From Cyclaneusma minus (lineage: Eukaryota; Ascomycota; Leotiomycetes; Marthamycetales; Marthamycetaceae), in assembly GCA_037179335.1 (NCBI GenBank), contig JAKZHN010000014.1:806001-870000 (forward strand): DNA of 64,000 nt, written 5' to 3'. This document shows positions 1 to 12,600 of this stretch, in pieces. Position 1 is the first letter of the stretch. Each line of letters starts with the position of its first letter. Position numbers and translations under genes: made by a program. The notes under the pieces were generated by a model that did not search any database, was not told the DNA's origin, and was given only the letters and a program-made list of their open reading frames with translations.

Positions 1-16
1 GCTGATGACGGAATAG

Positions 17-346
17 GAGCATATTCGATGCGATACTAGCAGCTCGTGGCATATGACGAGCACTGTTCGCATGGGAACTGATGGTTCTTCGGCTTGTGTC
101 GATTCCAGCTTCAGAGTGTTCGGACTCAAGTCTCTGAGAGTTGTTGACCTGAGCGTGTGCCCATTCGTACCCAAGTATGTTGCTATTCTGTCTCCTTGGT
201 CCACAGAGGCGGGGATTTTTACTGACGCGACTCGTAGTAACCATACCCAGAGTACGGCCTATGTTCTTGGAGAAATTGCAGCGGAGAAAATGATGGAGGC
301 ACATCGCTTGCGGCAGGCCGCCAGCGAGGAAAAAGCTAAGTTGTGA
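17..346 (+). CDS. GMC oxidoreductase, C-terminal exon (partial)
   Basis: This is the last exon of a glucose-methanol-choline (GMC) family FAD flavoenzyme of the aryl-alcohol oxidase / choline dehydrogenase type, which oxidises an alcohol using bound FAD. Seen: an H-x-T-x-T-V-R-M-G block (WHMTSTVRMG) matching the family's active-site His region, then V-D-S-S-F-R-V-F-G-L-K-S-L-R-V-V-D and S-V-C-P-F-V-P, the usual C-terminal FAD_C signature, and STAYVLGEIAAEKMM near the end. The TAG at 14-16 closes the frame upstream; a branch-like GCTGAT at 1-6 and a 3' splice site at 15-16 fit an intron ending there, so the exon probably starts at 17 (AG at 38-39 is a less likely alternative). The canonical Asn/His second catalytic residue region is less clear (NHTQSTAY). 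The substrate cannot be predicted from this fragment. The rest of the gene lies outside the window. Confidence 0.85.
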   Translation, partial: EHIRCDTSSSWHMTSTVRMGTDGSSACVDSSFRVFGLKSLRVVDLSVCPFVPKYVAILSPWSTEAGIFTDATRSNHTQSTAYVLGEIAAEKMMEAHRLRQAASEEKAKL

Positions 347-800
347 AGTATTGATGATCAGCGTCTGCCCAGACATTTCGAAGTTAATATAGCACGGTAA
401 TAGATATAGAGGATACTGCTTTGCTCTTTGGTTCAAAGCACATAGAAAGGTAGAAATAGTCTTTCTGGGCATTACTAAGCTCCTCCCCTCGCCTTCCTTT
501 CGCTTCCAAATGTTTGTTATGGATAAGAAAAACAGCAGCACGAACAGCATGAGTGGGAAGCTGAAGACTGTAATACCAAGTCCGACACCGACACCGACGG
601 GGTATCTATGAGCCTGCGCGGTGATGAGGATGTTTGAAGAGACGGTACCGGGTAATAGTCATAGCGTTGGACATATTTTTGGGAGAAGTCTTGATAAGAT
701 TCAATGATTGGACTGCGGCTTCAGCTTGCAACTCTCCTTTCCCTCCTAACACTCCATAAACCTCGAGTCACGTGACCAGAGTCAGGGCTCAACTTCCCCC
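347..800. other. intergenic, no gene seen
   Basis: About 450 bp between two convergent genes (GMC exon on plus, Dabb gene on minus). It would hold both 3' UTRs. I see no RNA gene, repeat or convincing reading frame. Confidence 0.6.
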
Positions 801-1206
801 TTAAATGCCGTAGGCACACTCGGGAGTGAAGTAGAACCATGTGATACCAGCAAAGCTAGTGTCTCTCAAGGAAGCCTTCAACTGCTCATGACCAGGACAC
901 TCCTTCTCATAGAATTCCATGTCTTCCTTGTTCTTGAAAACACAGGTGGTCACAAAGGTGTAGCCCTGCGCTTTCGCGTCACCCTCGGCCTTGCCGGCAA
1001 ACATCTTTTGGATGTAAGGCTTGCCATCCTATCAAAGAATCCTCGTCAGTTGCCAGACTCAAATTTTCGGTGGTAGACATGGGGAATTTGAATACACTAA
1101 CCTTCTGCTGGGTCTTGATGAATTCATCGAACTTCTGGAGAGCGAGCGTGACGTCTTCTTCCTTGGGAAGCTTGATCATGGTGACACGGGTGATTGGGGA
1201 AGTCAT
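801..1206 (-). CDS. Dabb (stress-responsive alpha/beta barrel) domain protein
   Basis: Two exons, 1102-1206 and 801-1028, with a 73-bp intron (GTTAGT ... branch CTGAC ... GATAG) that joins in phase to give 110 residues. The product fits the Dabb family: a short ferredoxin-like alpha/beta barrel, usually a dimer of about 100 residues. Seen: an N-terminal strand TRVTMIKLP, a first helix VTLALQKFDEFIKTQQK, the second strand block with the family hallmark GYTFVTTCVFKNKEDMEFYEKE followed by PGHEQLK (family pattern GyThvxxxxFxdxexxxxYxxxPxH), and a closing strand ITWFYF. Family members include stress-induced plant proteins and fungal polyketide cyclases (olivetolic acid cyclase type), so an enzymatic role is possible but not shown. 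No biosynthetic neighbours support one. Start chosen at the ATG at 1206; it needs no further upstream exon. Confidence 0.8.
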
Positions 1207-2082
1207 GGTGGCGGTATTGAGGTTGGTGCTGAGACAGAGATTTCGAGGCTGGAGCTTGAAAGTTTCTGAAAGATGTGTCTGAATGATCTGATAATCGAAG
1301 ACTGAATTTCATTAGAAGCAGAGCTGGCAAAGGTTTAAATAGGTTGGGTCGGATACTTGTTCCAAAACTTTCGGGGTCCGAATCACTGATCTGATCCGAC
1401 CCTTCGTGTGACCTGAGTTGACTCGGATTTCGGCCTTTCCTTATATCCCCCTGGCCCTTTCAAACCATGACCGTAATCAGAGCAATTGTTCTGACGCAGG
1501 CATGAAGTAACACTAATACGAGAGAGTTGGGTCGCGGTCTGACCCGGCCGGGCCGGGCCGTCGAATCGGGGTGAAAGATCGGGGTCCGGGTGGTACATGC
1601 AACTGTTCGCTATCCCTGCCATGTAACCATCATTGACATAAATCCTAAGTGAAAGGGCAATAAAGAAGAAGTCACATTCCGCATGCTCATGCAACAGACA
1701 AGGGTGCTGCTTGGGATCAGCCTATGATATTGAACGCGGAGAAAGCATCTCCGACTTGATTTGTTCTCACAATCGGTAGTGAAGTCTCGCGGTATATGGA
1801 ATACCTTGTCATTTCCAATTAGTGTCTCTGTGCGACGGTCGGGATAAATTTTGTTTTTTTTGCGGCTGTAGTGTGTTTGACAAAGCTCAACTTCACTTGA
1901 AGTTCTTCTTTGACAAAGATTGCTCCCTCCGGATCCTCATACACTGCCTAACCCTCGTACGAATAGTTCAAGTACCACCAGTATCCGCGAACGTACGACT
2001 TTGTCTCTCTGCATTACCACTGATAGCTCCCGCAGAAGAGATTAGATCCGAGGAGCCTCTCGGCTTTTTCTGTCTTTCGCTT
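1207..2082. promoter_or_regulatory. intergenic with the Dabb gene upstream region
   Basis: The first part, just upstream of the Dabb start, should contain its promoter; a TATTTAAA-like box lies near 1335-1342 (minus strand). A short GC-rich CCGG palindromic run at about 1543-1558 (GGCCGGGCCGGGCC) is the only other structure. No gene was recognised in the remainder. Confidence 0.4.
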
Positions 2083-3401
2083 CTAGCTGTAAAGCTGAGC
2101 CCGCATTGTAAGTTCCATCCCAATTCTTTGCTTCACGGTTGTTAAAGCATTCTGCCACTCAAGAGATTCGAAGACGTCCACGTTCACCATATCATTAGGA
2201 CTCTGCAAAGTGCCCAATGACTCCAGGAATGCCAAAACCGTAATAGCAGATTTGTGGGCTTGAGCGAGGGCTGGCAAGAACATGATGTGCGGTAAGAATC
2301 CCTTACTCTTATTTGGGTCGAACAAAAGAACAGACGACCAGGGTCGGTTGATTTTGCGGGGATTTGCGCACAGGTGAAGAAGTTTTCGCCTTCTGGCCAT
2401 GTCGAGAATCATGATGTCCCAAAAGCCCTTGTCCTCTCCGATGTGAATTGCGACACGAGGCATGGGTTTCGTCCACTCAGATCTGCCGAGTTCAAGTATC
2501 TGCTCAACTGTAACATTGAAAAGTCAATACTGGAAACTAGACAAGTCAATACGGAAGACGTACGGTTCTCACAAAAAGTCAGTCCTGATCGGCTGGAACC
2601 GGCAAGAGTGATACCATCACTAAGTATGCGTGCGTACTCCGGAACGAGGTGTGGAAACAGGGTACCATCGGCTCGAAGGAGTGCAAGGAGGTCTTGGGGA
2701 TTGAAACCTCCGCCTCCTGGCACAAGGGTGACAGTCTGACCTTCGAAGAACCTTTTCGTGAGGAATTCTTTTGCTGCAGAGACTTCAGCATCTGGGTAAG
2801 TCCGCAGCAAGGCGGGGTTGACGGGAGGCGTGTTAATCGAGCGTCTGCGCAGTGGGTCGGGGAAGCAATCGAGAACACTGAAAGTTCCGTCATTCTCGGC
2901 GCCCGAAGAACGAGAGGGATCTTCCTTCTCAGACTCTTCACGCTTAGACTCTTCACGCTCAGGCTCGTCTTTCTCAGGCACATCCTTCTCAGACTCTTCG
3001 TTCCGGGCATCTTCGTTCTCGGAATCATTGTTCTCAGCGTCTTCGTTCTCGGTATCTTCGTTCTCGGCGTCTTCATTGTCAGAATCTTCGCGCTCAGACT
3101 CTTCATTCTCAAACCCCCACTTTTCATCGTCATCGTCTTCGGCATCTTCGTCTTCGGCGTCCTCGTCTTCGGCGTCCTCGTTCTCGTCGTCTTCATTCTC
3201 GGAGTCTTCGTCCTCGAAGTCTTCACTCTCAGAACCCTCGTCATCGGCCTCGTTACTCAAAGTACTCAAGGCACCTTCCTGAACGGCACCCGGCAACTGG
3301 ATACCATCCTCGGAATCATCCTCGGAACCAGACAGAGTAGACTGCGGCTGCTGTTCTTCGTTCTCCCAATGCATCGCGTCTTCCACGCTGCTCTCGCTCA
3401 T
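2083..3401 (-). CDS. hypothetical protein with long acidic Glu/Asp-Asn repeat
   Basis: Two exons, 2564-3401 and 2083-2507, separated by a 56-bp intron (GTACGT ... TTACAG); joining restores one frame of 420 residues. Roughly residues 30-165 are a strongly acidic low-complexity tract made of drifting hexads such as ENEDAE, EDEDAE, ENEESE and REESEK, likely disordered. The C-terminal ~250 residues look folded (AAKEFLTKRFFEGQTVTLVPGG; then ILELGRSEWTKPMPRVAIHIG after the splice, and WDIMILDMARRRKLLHLCANP) but I do not recognise the family. An ATG at 3401 is used as start; a plausible 3' splice site (branch GCTGAC, then GGCAG) lies just upstream near 3430, so a further 5' exon is possible. Acidic tracts of this sort are common in chromatin, nucleolar and calcium-binding proteins; no function is claimed. 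Confidence 0.65.
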
Positions 3402-3434
3402 TCTTTCGGATATGTCGCTCGCGCTAGCTGCCAC

Positions 3435-5641
3435 AAGACCAACTGTCAGCGAAACGCTTTCTCATCTATGTACATCATGGGACATGACATCCATTCAATG
3501 AAGAGTCATTCCAAGTCCATGTGCGTGGTGTGCCGCGCAAGGTCTCGAGTCGATTGGGAAGATGATCTTACCTCCAGCTACCTGAAGTAGCAGTTGAAAG
3601 AAGCCGGCAGCAAAAACAGAATCGGAAGTAGGCCGAGGGTGGACGGGAGACGGCAGCCCGTGAGGGAGGAGCAAACCGAGGAATGCCGCAAAGTGGTGGG
3701 CTGGTGTTGTTGGCGTAGGGCTGAGCTGGGGCAAGGTGTGCGAGGGAAGTGGGGCAGGTGTGACTACTCGGGCGTCATTATTCTGTTTACTTAACATGAT
3801 ATCCGATTTACAGGATTTGCTACTTGCGGAGGGGATGACCGGGAAAGGGTTATTCGGGAATAGGGGCGGTCGTAAAAGGGGGCGGATATGTTAAGGACCG
3901 GGGATGGTTTTCACAGGTATGATCAGAACCATAGCAGCAAACCTGCTTGCAGCCCCTTTGTCTAGTTACAAGGTTCTTCTTCATCATTATGTGATAGGAG
4001 AGCTTTTAGGTTGGTAGCGACAGACTTTACATACATGACCGTAGTCCTGAAGTGGGTGGTGGAGAGTAGTTTAGAAACCTGCCCTCGTTACCTCCAAGGA
4101 GACTCAATCAATCATGGTATTAGGTCAAGCTGTTGTGCGATCAGAGCTGAAAAGAGGCACAGAGACTGGGGAAGGAGAACCTCCGCAATAAACAAACAAA
4201 TTATGGCATTGGTTAGCAAACAAGCATTTCAGCGTCAAGTAGCAATCATCAATCAAATTATAGAAGGGTGGAGATTTGGCATCGCATAATGTCACTGGCA
4301 TCCCTGCCACACTTACACAACATTCGCAGTCTACAATTGAGCTACCGCAGCCTGAACGTGCTCCGAATTCTGTAAAGTTCTCGCAAGTGATAATGGCGCT
4401 GTCGGTTGCCAGGACGGAGTCATTTCCAGTTCAATACCGCATCCTTAGATTTGCTGCGGGATTTCTATGTCTTCTCCCAAATGACTGTTAGACTCGCAGT
4501 CTTAAATTGGTTAGCTACCGTCGTCATTCGAATTCTTTCCCTCCAGTTATGCTATTAACATGAAACCCTTGTGGCATTACAAGTAACAGGTTTCAAGAAG
4601 CGAAGCTCGAGGATCCGAAGTGTTATTAGTGATTGACGTTGTTTGGTATCCTGAGTTGCTTCAATTTGATGACGAAAGGGGGAAGACTGAAAAACTCCAA
4701 GTCCCCCCCCCCACACCAAATACAGAAACTTCCCAGGCTCCGAGTGTTCTGATGACGACTTGTCCTGTTTGCCGTATTCTCCTGGCCATGCCAGAGGAAA
4801 CATCTGTGGCTCTGCTATTACAGTCACAACGCCAATGGTCTTTCTTGTGTCACTTTGGTGTTGAGATGCTCCTGACATGGAGTGGTTTTGGGAATATCGA
4901 CCAAGAAAATACTGCGTGATGCGGGCTTGAGCAAACCTACCAAGTACCAACTGAGGCAACCAGGCATGGTAGAATGGAGAGTGTCTGAGTGCAGGAAGGA
5001 GATTGCGAATCATCAGGAACAAAACATTATGTTTGGAGCAGACTCGGTTGTTGAACACAGATTCAGTCGCGAGACACGAGCTTCACCGGCCAGAAATAAC
5101 TAAGATCATCAACATTGTCACAACGAATTGCAGTTAGTCTCGAGACTTGCGAGAGAGCGAGTTAAAATTTGGGATGATGTGGTCTTTTTTCGTGCTCCTA
5201 TTATTGACCACACGCATGTAGAAGATCTGTAACCTTCTATGAGTCCTCTGATGACATTCACACTCCTATCCGCCGGTACCTCTCAACAAACGATCCCGAA
5301 AAGCTGCCCATCTTTCTTCCCTCCATGTATAGGCTTCAGAGCTCCAGAAGAAACGATTTCGAACGTGGTCTCCTTTCCGTATCTCTTGCGAATATCTTTG
5401 GAAAAGACCTCGAATGCTGGGTATCTCCGCGAAAAAGAAAGAACGCAAAAACAAAAACAATTCCTTAGACATCGTATGCATAAACATCTCAACCATCTCC
5501 TCTTCGAAGACCGAACCTTATAGCAACCCCACCCTCCACTGATAGCCATGTATGGATTCCGAGAGTCTTGCGACTGTGTTCTTCGGGATCTCTTCGTCCA
5601 ACAAGCAGGCTTTTCTGCCTGTTCCGTCTGAGGGTTTGTTT
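3435..5641. other. intergenic, no supported gene
   Basis: About 2.2 kb between two minus-strand genes. Several frames of 60-167 codons exist (for example 4555-5058 minus) but none shows a recognisable domain, consistent splice pattern or fungal codon bias. A run of nine C at about 4706-4714 is present. The 3' flank of the RBR ligase gene lies at the right-hand end. Confidence 0.4.
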
Positions 5642-7028
5642 CTACCAGTCTGGATGAATGCCCGGGTTCTCAGGATCAGGCACCGCATTCTGAGGAGGAG
5701 GCGCTGCTGCCGGGTCGGCAGGCCCGAACTGGGCTGCAGGTCTTAACTGAGGAAGGGGTCTCGGCTGCTGAATCGGTGCTGGTGCCTGGAATGGAGCAAA
5801 AGGCTGGAGGATTGGCCTTCCGAATGCATCTGCATGGACTGGTACCTGAGCAAAACCTCCAGGCTGAGGAACGCGCCTCTGGTTATTCATAATGAATCCT
5901 GCACGAGCTAGCAGGTTGTCGGTGTGATACTGGCAGAACAACCGATGAGCTGAGTTGTCAGTTCTTTTGATGAACTCCCAGTCGGTGAAGCAGATCCAGC
6001 AGAACTGAAAACGACACTGGCGACCTAGGGAACATTAGTATGTATAGGAACAACACATATAGACTTCTGACTTACAGGTCATGTGGTCGCATCCTTCTGT
6101 CTTTTCAATATTGACGCCACACTGAGGACAGGCTTTCGTGGTCTTGTGGATCGTCTCCGCTGTGGCATTCTCATCGGCAGCTCGTTGTTCCTGGGCCCTT
6201 CTGTTGGCCTCATCAAACTGGTCGCAGGTTTGTCCGGAATGCCAAGGGACTCGATGCTGGAAGCAAGATTTGTGGTGGCATGTACTGCATGTCACGATCG
6301 GCGCCCCGTCCCCTTCAAAGTGAATTTGACCCGAGGTACAATGGGGGCTCAAGCATGGTCTGTAGCTGGGATCACCGGTGATGGAGCGCATGAGCAAAAT
6401 TCGGTCGTAGCTGCACGACCGTTAGAATGGATTCTGACAAAATCAGGTCGACAATAAGAGCCAGGACTCACCGCTTGAACGTTTCAAAGTCTGCAAACTT
6501 TCTGACATCTTCGTATTGTAGGCGGCCGGGGCACGATGGACATGAAAGCTGGTCGTGGGTGACAGAATCCAGCTGCGTCTGGATGAAAGTGCTAGTGCAC
6601 TCTGAGCAAACTTCGATAGCGTGTGTGCATTGATTGGTAATATTTCGATCCGGAAAGTTGACGGGTGGAAGCTCCAGGGCGCAGGACGCACACTCTCTCA
6701 ATTGAAGGTCCGGTCTATGGGCTGGGAAAGCATCGGCTGCTAGGACCTCAGCTGCTGGAGGTGCTTGCATTGCCGGAATTGCTGCAGCTGTAGGTACCGA
6801 AGGATGCAGTACAGGAAGCTCAGTGACACAACCGCCGATGAAGTGGTTGTGTATGTCCTGTGAAACCTGACTTTCAGGTCCTACCCTCCGTTCGAGAAGC
6901 TGGAGCTTCTCAATCAACTGCGTCTTCTTGTCTCTGGTGAGAGGGCGCATGTTGTAGGCACGAAGTACATATGACATCTGAAACTTCGTGTATGTAGACA
7001 CATAGCTGATACCAAAGACGGCGGCCAT
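5642..7028 (-). CDS. RBR-type E3 ubiquitin ligase (RING1-BRcat-Rcat)
   Basis: Three exons (6472-7028, 6076-6410, 5642-6024) with 61- and 51-bp introns (GTGAGT...TGCAG; GTAAGT...ACTAAT...CCTAG) give 424 residues. All three RBR modules are present in order. RING1: C113-x2-C116-x17-C134-x-H136-x4-C141-x2-C144-x18-C163-x2-C166. BRcat/IBR: C205, C210, C227, C230, C235, H238, H243, C248. Rcat: C280-x2-C283, then GCDHMTC, then C301, C306, C309. By analogy with Parkin and HHARI, Cys293 in GCDHM is the catalytic cysteine that takes ubiquitin as a thioester from the E2 before passing it to the substrate. The N-terminal ~50 residues (LRAYNMRPLTRDKKTQLIEKL) vaguely resemble a SAP-type helix pair. The C-terminal ~90 residues are Pro/Gln/Ala-rich and probably disordered. 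Start set at the ATG at 7028; the open frame continues upstream without an ATG, so an extra 5' exon is possible. Confidence 0.9.
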
Positions 7029-9639
7029 GGCGGGCGAATCAGTGGGCTGAGGAAGGCTGAAGGGTCCTCCGGTAAAGCCTCCGGAAGGAGAGTCGTGAGC
7101 TTCGCTGTGAGTCTGACAACTCTTGTGAAGCAGGGATGTCAGTTGAAGCAACGGCGATTATCAGGGCCGAGGAACTCCCTGTACCCAGGCAGTCAGCAAA
7201 GGTCAAGATCGAGTCTGCAAAAGCAGACAAGCTGCCAGAAAAGGATGGTAGTACCTGAAGTGTGGTCGCTGTGAACTCTTCGCCCGTAACAGTGGAGGCG
7301 GAGGTCTGGTGGATGTAGAGATTGAGTGGGGCTGCGGTAAGAACGGGCGAGGTCAACGCGCCGTGCGCAGCTTCACGCGACTTGGACTGTGGAGGCTCGC
7401 CAAAGGCGTAGCGCGGTTCCGGAGCTGACAGTGTGCGGCACGTGACTAGCATATGCTGCTGCTGTTCCCTAAGCGGGAAGTGAATCTGCGGACACTACCT
7501 CAATTAGCCCCACAAGCCAATGATGCCAGATCTATTCGAGAAAAGGTCTTCATGAGCTTCCTCGATATTCACAAAGTTGATGATTTTATCAGCCGTCGTG
7601 TGCACGATTGAATGAGACCTCAATCGAACCACCAGGTACTTGTGAGATGCTTCACTGGTCAACCCTGTAGCTGGACGTCTGGGACGGTTCTGCGGGGTAG
7701 CAAGCAGAATCGTAATGCTCTTCAACTTACATTTGAAACCTCATCATCTTGAAAGTCATATCTAGTATCTACGAGTGAACCCGTTGATTCATTCTTCAGG
7801 GGCTGAGAATACATCTGCTGGAGATTCAGAAAACATATTTATATGACATGGAGTTGAAGGTGGCTGAAATTTGGTAAGAGCTGCTTGGAACATGCAGAGG
7901 GAACTACATCTTCCTATTTGCTTCTGCTTAGGCTTCAGGAGTGTTATATACCTATCCATATCTTTCCAGGGCAGTCTACTGATTTATAGCAGACGGAGGA
8001 ACAAAGAAACCTTGTGGGCACAGTTCATCATCACAACAACATGAGGCTCGCACAAACAGTTCTTTTGGGCACAGTAAGCGGCATCAGATCATTCAGTCAA
8101 GAAGCAATCTCCATAGAAGTATCATGCCTCTCGATGATACATCAATTGAGAAGTTCGCACGACAAGTGCATGAGCATATGCTCACCTGCCGTGATATTCT
8201 CATTCTCTTTCAGAGGTCGCTGTCTCATATCATGTTCCTCGTTCTCCCTTTGTGGTGATTGTGCTCATCTCGACGCATCTCGGCTGTCATGCTTGCTTTT
8301 CTACCTGATCTCAGAACATTACCCAATTTTCTCGCTCCCACCAACATGCCATAGACTAGCCGAGGATTTCCCAAGCCTACAGCATATAATGGACGATTGA
8401 CGGACGTCACTTCTCCTTTCTCTATTCGAAAAGTTCTCCAACATCAACTCTCATGTTTTCACTAGGCCGTTGCCAAAACGCCTGCATTTTTGATCTCACG
8501 GCAGGAACTCCAACCTTTCTCCACCAGAACATTGTTTCCAGACTCGATGTCTCGAATACCTCTAATTAACCTGCGTATGAAGCGCCTGGGAAGACTGGCG
8601 GCAAATGTGACAAACGACAGCAGAAGGCCTTTCCGACATCACCCGTCTTTCAACGACAGTGGCATGGTCACCCTCAGCTGTACCACTTACTAAGCATCAC
8701 CTTGGATCCAAATACTATTTAAAGGCCTCGAAGGTGCAAGCTTTCTCTATTAACGATCCGCATATATTGCAAGTATCATACGCCAACAGTTCGGCCAGTC
8801 CTCCACTGGGCAGCTGTTTAATCCAGTGCTTTCCAATTTCAATACCTGAACAAGAAATCAGAAACAGTCTTGCTTTATCTGCAACATGACCGTCTTCTTC
8901 TTATCTTGCTGTCAAGGGCTCCATCTGCTGCCACAAGACCCAGGCTCTGTCGAACAGCCAAAGCTGCTACCGAGATACATCTCATGACCCTCGAAATGAT
9001 CCCCCAACCTTCCAGGTCGACGATACTACTCGACCAACGAGTGTCAGGTTCGAAAATGTTTTACTTGACAGCCGAATAGGGAACTTGAGACTTCTGCCCC
9101 CCTGGCGGATATCTTTGACAGTAGAATTCGTGTAGTTTCCTTGTCAAGCATGTCGAGTAACAAGAAGGAAACTGGCATATTTATGCTAATCAGACACCAG
9201 CCTCAGCTTATTGGTTACTAAACACTGTGCCAACTATCCCAGTCGAAGAAGACCTATAAATAAATGCTACTTTCCACGTAGATACTCAAAGAAAGATTGG
9301 AACGCAAACATCTTCAGCAGTTACCCAACGCCGCCATCTCCTGCAACCGCACAGAAGTCAAGCATACTCCAGGAGAGCAAGTAAAGCAGAGAGATTCTTC
9401 GTTCCACAGAAGGAAGCTACAACAGAGCTGCTCATAAATTTTGTTCGACAGCAGACAGGTGCTTTCGACGGTACCGCGCAAGCAACGCATTCTGGCTTCA
9501 ACGATCTGTAGATTCTTCATGGAGCATCTCAGCGGGCTCAGAATTGAAGCTGAGATTGAGAACCCCAGGAGCTGTGGTGCAAGCGCAATAAGGACATCTG
9601 TATGTCGAGACTTTCTTGGTTGCCCTGAGAGCACAACAT
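7029..9639. other. intergenic; upstream of RBR gene and degraded edge of the repeat array
   Basis: The first few hundred bases should hold the RBR promoter or a missing 5' exon. From about 7.8 kb scattered TATA-like boxes appear (near 7838-7845, and TATAAATA at 9254-9261) but without clear octamer triplets, so this looks like the decayed edge of the array that begins in earnest at 9.6 kb. No protein-coding gene was supported here. Confidence 0.4.
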
Positions 9640-12600
9640 AGTGGTATTTATACGTGTTCTCTGACCCTGGCCTCAGATACAGTCCCAATAAATCATAGAC
9701 AGCACGTGATTGTTCTGGCGAACACTCACTGTCACAGGACTGAATATGCATCGTGCTGGCTATAAAAAGCCATCTTGGTCTGCTGTTCTTTTGCTATTAA
9801 GAAATGACGACTTACATGGACGATACAGAGTGTTATGCTCCCAAAACGTCTGATTCATCAAACACAATGGAGAACGGGGGATTTGAGAAACCCATTCGGC
9901 CACTGTCCACAATTCGTTCCATCGCACAAGCCAGATTCTCAGTTTCTCAAGACCGAGAATCACAGACCCAGAGCGACAGCAGATATTGCGATCGACGGCA
10001 CCAAGCCCCATTGGCGGCGAAGAACTCCCGCTTCTCTTCACCGGCGCAAATCCCGTCTGGCCACATCTTGCAGAATGCACAGGAGCCCGGACCCTGCCCA
10101 CTCAGAACTCAGAAGACTGCCCGCATTCCGTCTTTCCGTTCCCTTGATTGTTTCATGATCTCTCAAGGCCATGAAGCAGGAGCTCCTTAAATAGTGTTCA
10201 GCCCCTGGAACTCAAGCTCACGAAACACGCTTCACGTGAACGACTAGTCACGTGACACACTGAGCTCGTGAAAATGTGAATCGTTCTCGTTAGTGCGCCA
10301 ACCTCAGGCTCTTTTGGACCAAGTAAGAAATTGGACACGCGCGAACTTATGGCATTGCGATTGCTGTGCTCCCTCCAGTACGGTTCCACTTCCATGCCAC
10401 AGATTATCGGTTTGAGTTAGGTAAAATTTGCAAGAACCCTGGCTGCGGCAGAAGGGAATATTTCGCGGCCGCTGTGCTTCTGATACTCGATAACAAGGCA
10501 CAGTAGCAACAGCAATGCACAGTAGTGACAGTAACGCAAAGTGGTGACAGCCAGCTTTCTGCACAGAAAAGACTTTGGCGCAGATTCACGCATTTCCAAG
10601 CCAAATGCTGCTCCGTCAGCTATAAAAGAAACTTTCTGCGCCTCAGCATCATGTCCTAAAGCGTATGTCCTGGAAACTCTGCTACCGACTTGAAGCAAAG
10701 TGAGAAACGGCCTTGCCGCAACTTCTGTTTTCTTGGTATCCTTTTGTCCAGAATTCCTGAAGTTTGCACATGATAATATTAGGCAGATAGCAAGTAGTGA
10801 TGCAGGCGCCTCTTCCCGACAACAGCACCGCTCATCGACAGCAGAGATCCGGCCAGGTGACATTAGCTAGATGAAATGTTCAGTATCTCGCAGAATCTGT
10901 AACTTTGCAGATAGCGAACCACGGCATTATTCTGATTATTCGATTGACCTGCAACGCAAGCGGAATCTGGTTTATTCTCTGAGACTGGGAGATGTGGTAC
11001 GCATTTATACCTGTGGAGCGTTTAGAGGAGAAAAGACACCACACCTTTTCCCGGCCCCAAGAACTTCTGTGCCACAAACACTATGACAACGCAGATGCTG
11101 AGCGGCGACAGGCAAGCATATCGGCGGCAGAAAGAGTCCGTCAACAGCATCTAGGATCGGATCCGGTCTGAGAACATCAATTCCGCAGGAATAGCTATGA
11201 GCGCAGCTGATCTTCCAGGAATGCGAACCATGGGAAAGCATTAAATCTCGGGAACTGCAAATTGACGGCTCGTCATCGTTTTGAGCGCACGTTTTCCCCT
11301 TTAACCAGTTATTGCAGGAAATGTTGTTCTATTTATACATTGAACAAGATTGCCCGGCCACGTGACTAGCACTGCACACCGAGGGTCACAATCTCAGCAG
11401 AGTTGCGATTGGGCTCTTGTGTGACTAATTCCAGGTATAAAACTCCTCGACACCATGAATTTCAAGTTCATAGTCCATAGTGTCGAGGAATCACGCAGAC
11501 GAATCTACGATTGCGGTTGAAGCAACAGAAAGCTGACTAGACGAGGATGTTAAGGAAATAATACCTGTCCAGTGCAAGCATGCCTAAGCCATGATGTGGA
11601 GTCAGGGCTCAGTAGTGACCTGGAACGAACGGCAATTCATGCACTGTGAGAATGTACAGACGTTAGATCCAGGGATGGAACGACAGTAGATGCATACTCT
11701 CGATATCAGCTATCATCTGCAGCATTTACCATGCTTCTCCATGCTAGTTGCCATAAAGTTTGAGAGTACGTTTGTATTCAAATCGCGTAGCTGGGAGACC
11801 ACAACACGAGGACCCAGAAACCAGAAAGTGCGGCATTGCGTCCTCGCTCAGTGCAATCAGATGGTAGATTCTGGCTTCTGTTCGATACCTAGATGTTCTA
11901 GCGGTTTCGTCTCTATTTATACTTTGCGGACTGAAAGCATGCCTGATTGCTCGTATTTCCACTAGTGAAAAGCAAATGCCCCTGTGAGGCACTCTCCAGA
12001 GTCATATGAGCAGGAATCTAGTCAAAGGAGGAGAGAAGATAGAGTGACAGTATCCATGAATGCCCGACAATAGTAATGACAAAGAAACTGGCTTCAGGTT
12101 TGACTGTTAGAAAGCGACAGCATTGCTGCCTCATGAGCGTTAGGCAAATCCAACGATAACAGCCCCTCACACGATATCTCCATCAAAGAGCCTTGAGCAT
12201 CAGCCACTCGCTGAGTGCCCAACTCAACCAGAAACCAGGTAGCTTGCCAGTCACACATTATTGTGATCCTGATTTGTCCTGATATGTATTCTAAGGATAT
12301 GTCTTCTCTCTAGTCCCCGATCTTCCTTTTATACCTTTCAATGCCAGAAGTTCGCGTCTTCTGCTAAACTAAGCAAAGCAGGGTTGCTTGTGGCTACTCC
12401 CAGAAGCGACAGCAAGACCCTACCAGGAGCAGTGAAAAACCGAAGCAGCAGCAGGATTCTGTGCCTGCGAGTATCTTGCGATGAAAAAAAAGTCGAGTAA
12501 GCTGGAGGTTCATCTCGACAGGTTTACCAGCGGTTGCACAAATTTCTCGCGCAGCAGAAAGAGACACTTTTCAGAATTTCGAGGCTGGTGGCGTATTCCG

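Noticed and set aside
4555..5058. 167-codon minus-strand frame
   Set aside because: No recognisable motif, and competing plus-strand frames of similar quality overlap it.
7039..7452. Extra 5' exon for the RBR ligase gene
   Set aside because: A frame lies upstream, but no donor/acceptor pair I could find keeps phase with the RBR reading frame; left open rather than annotated.
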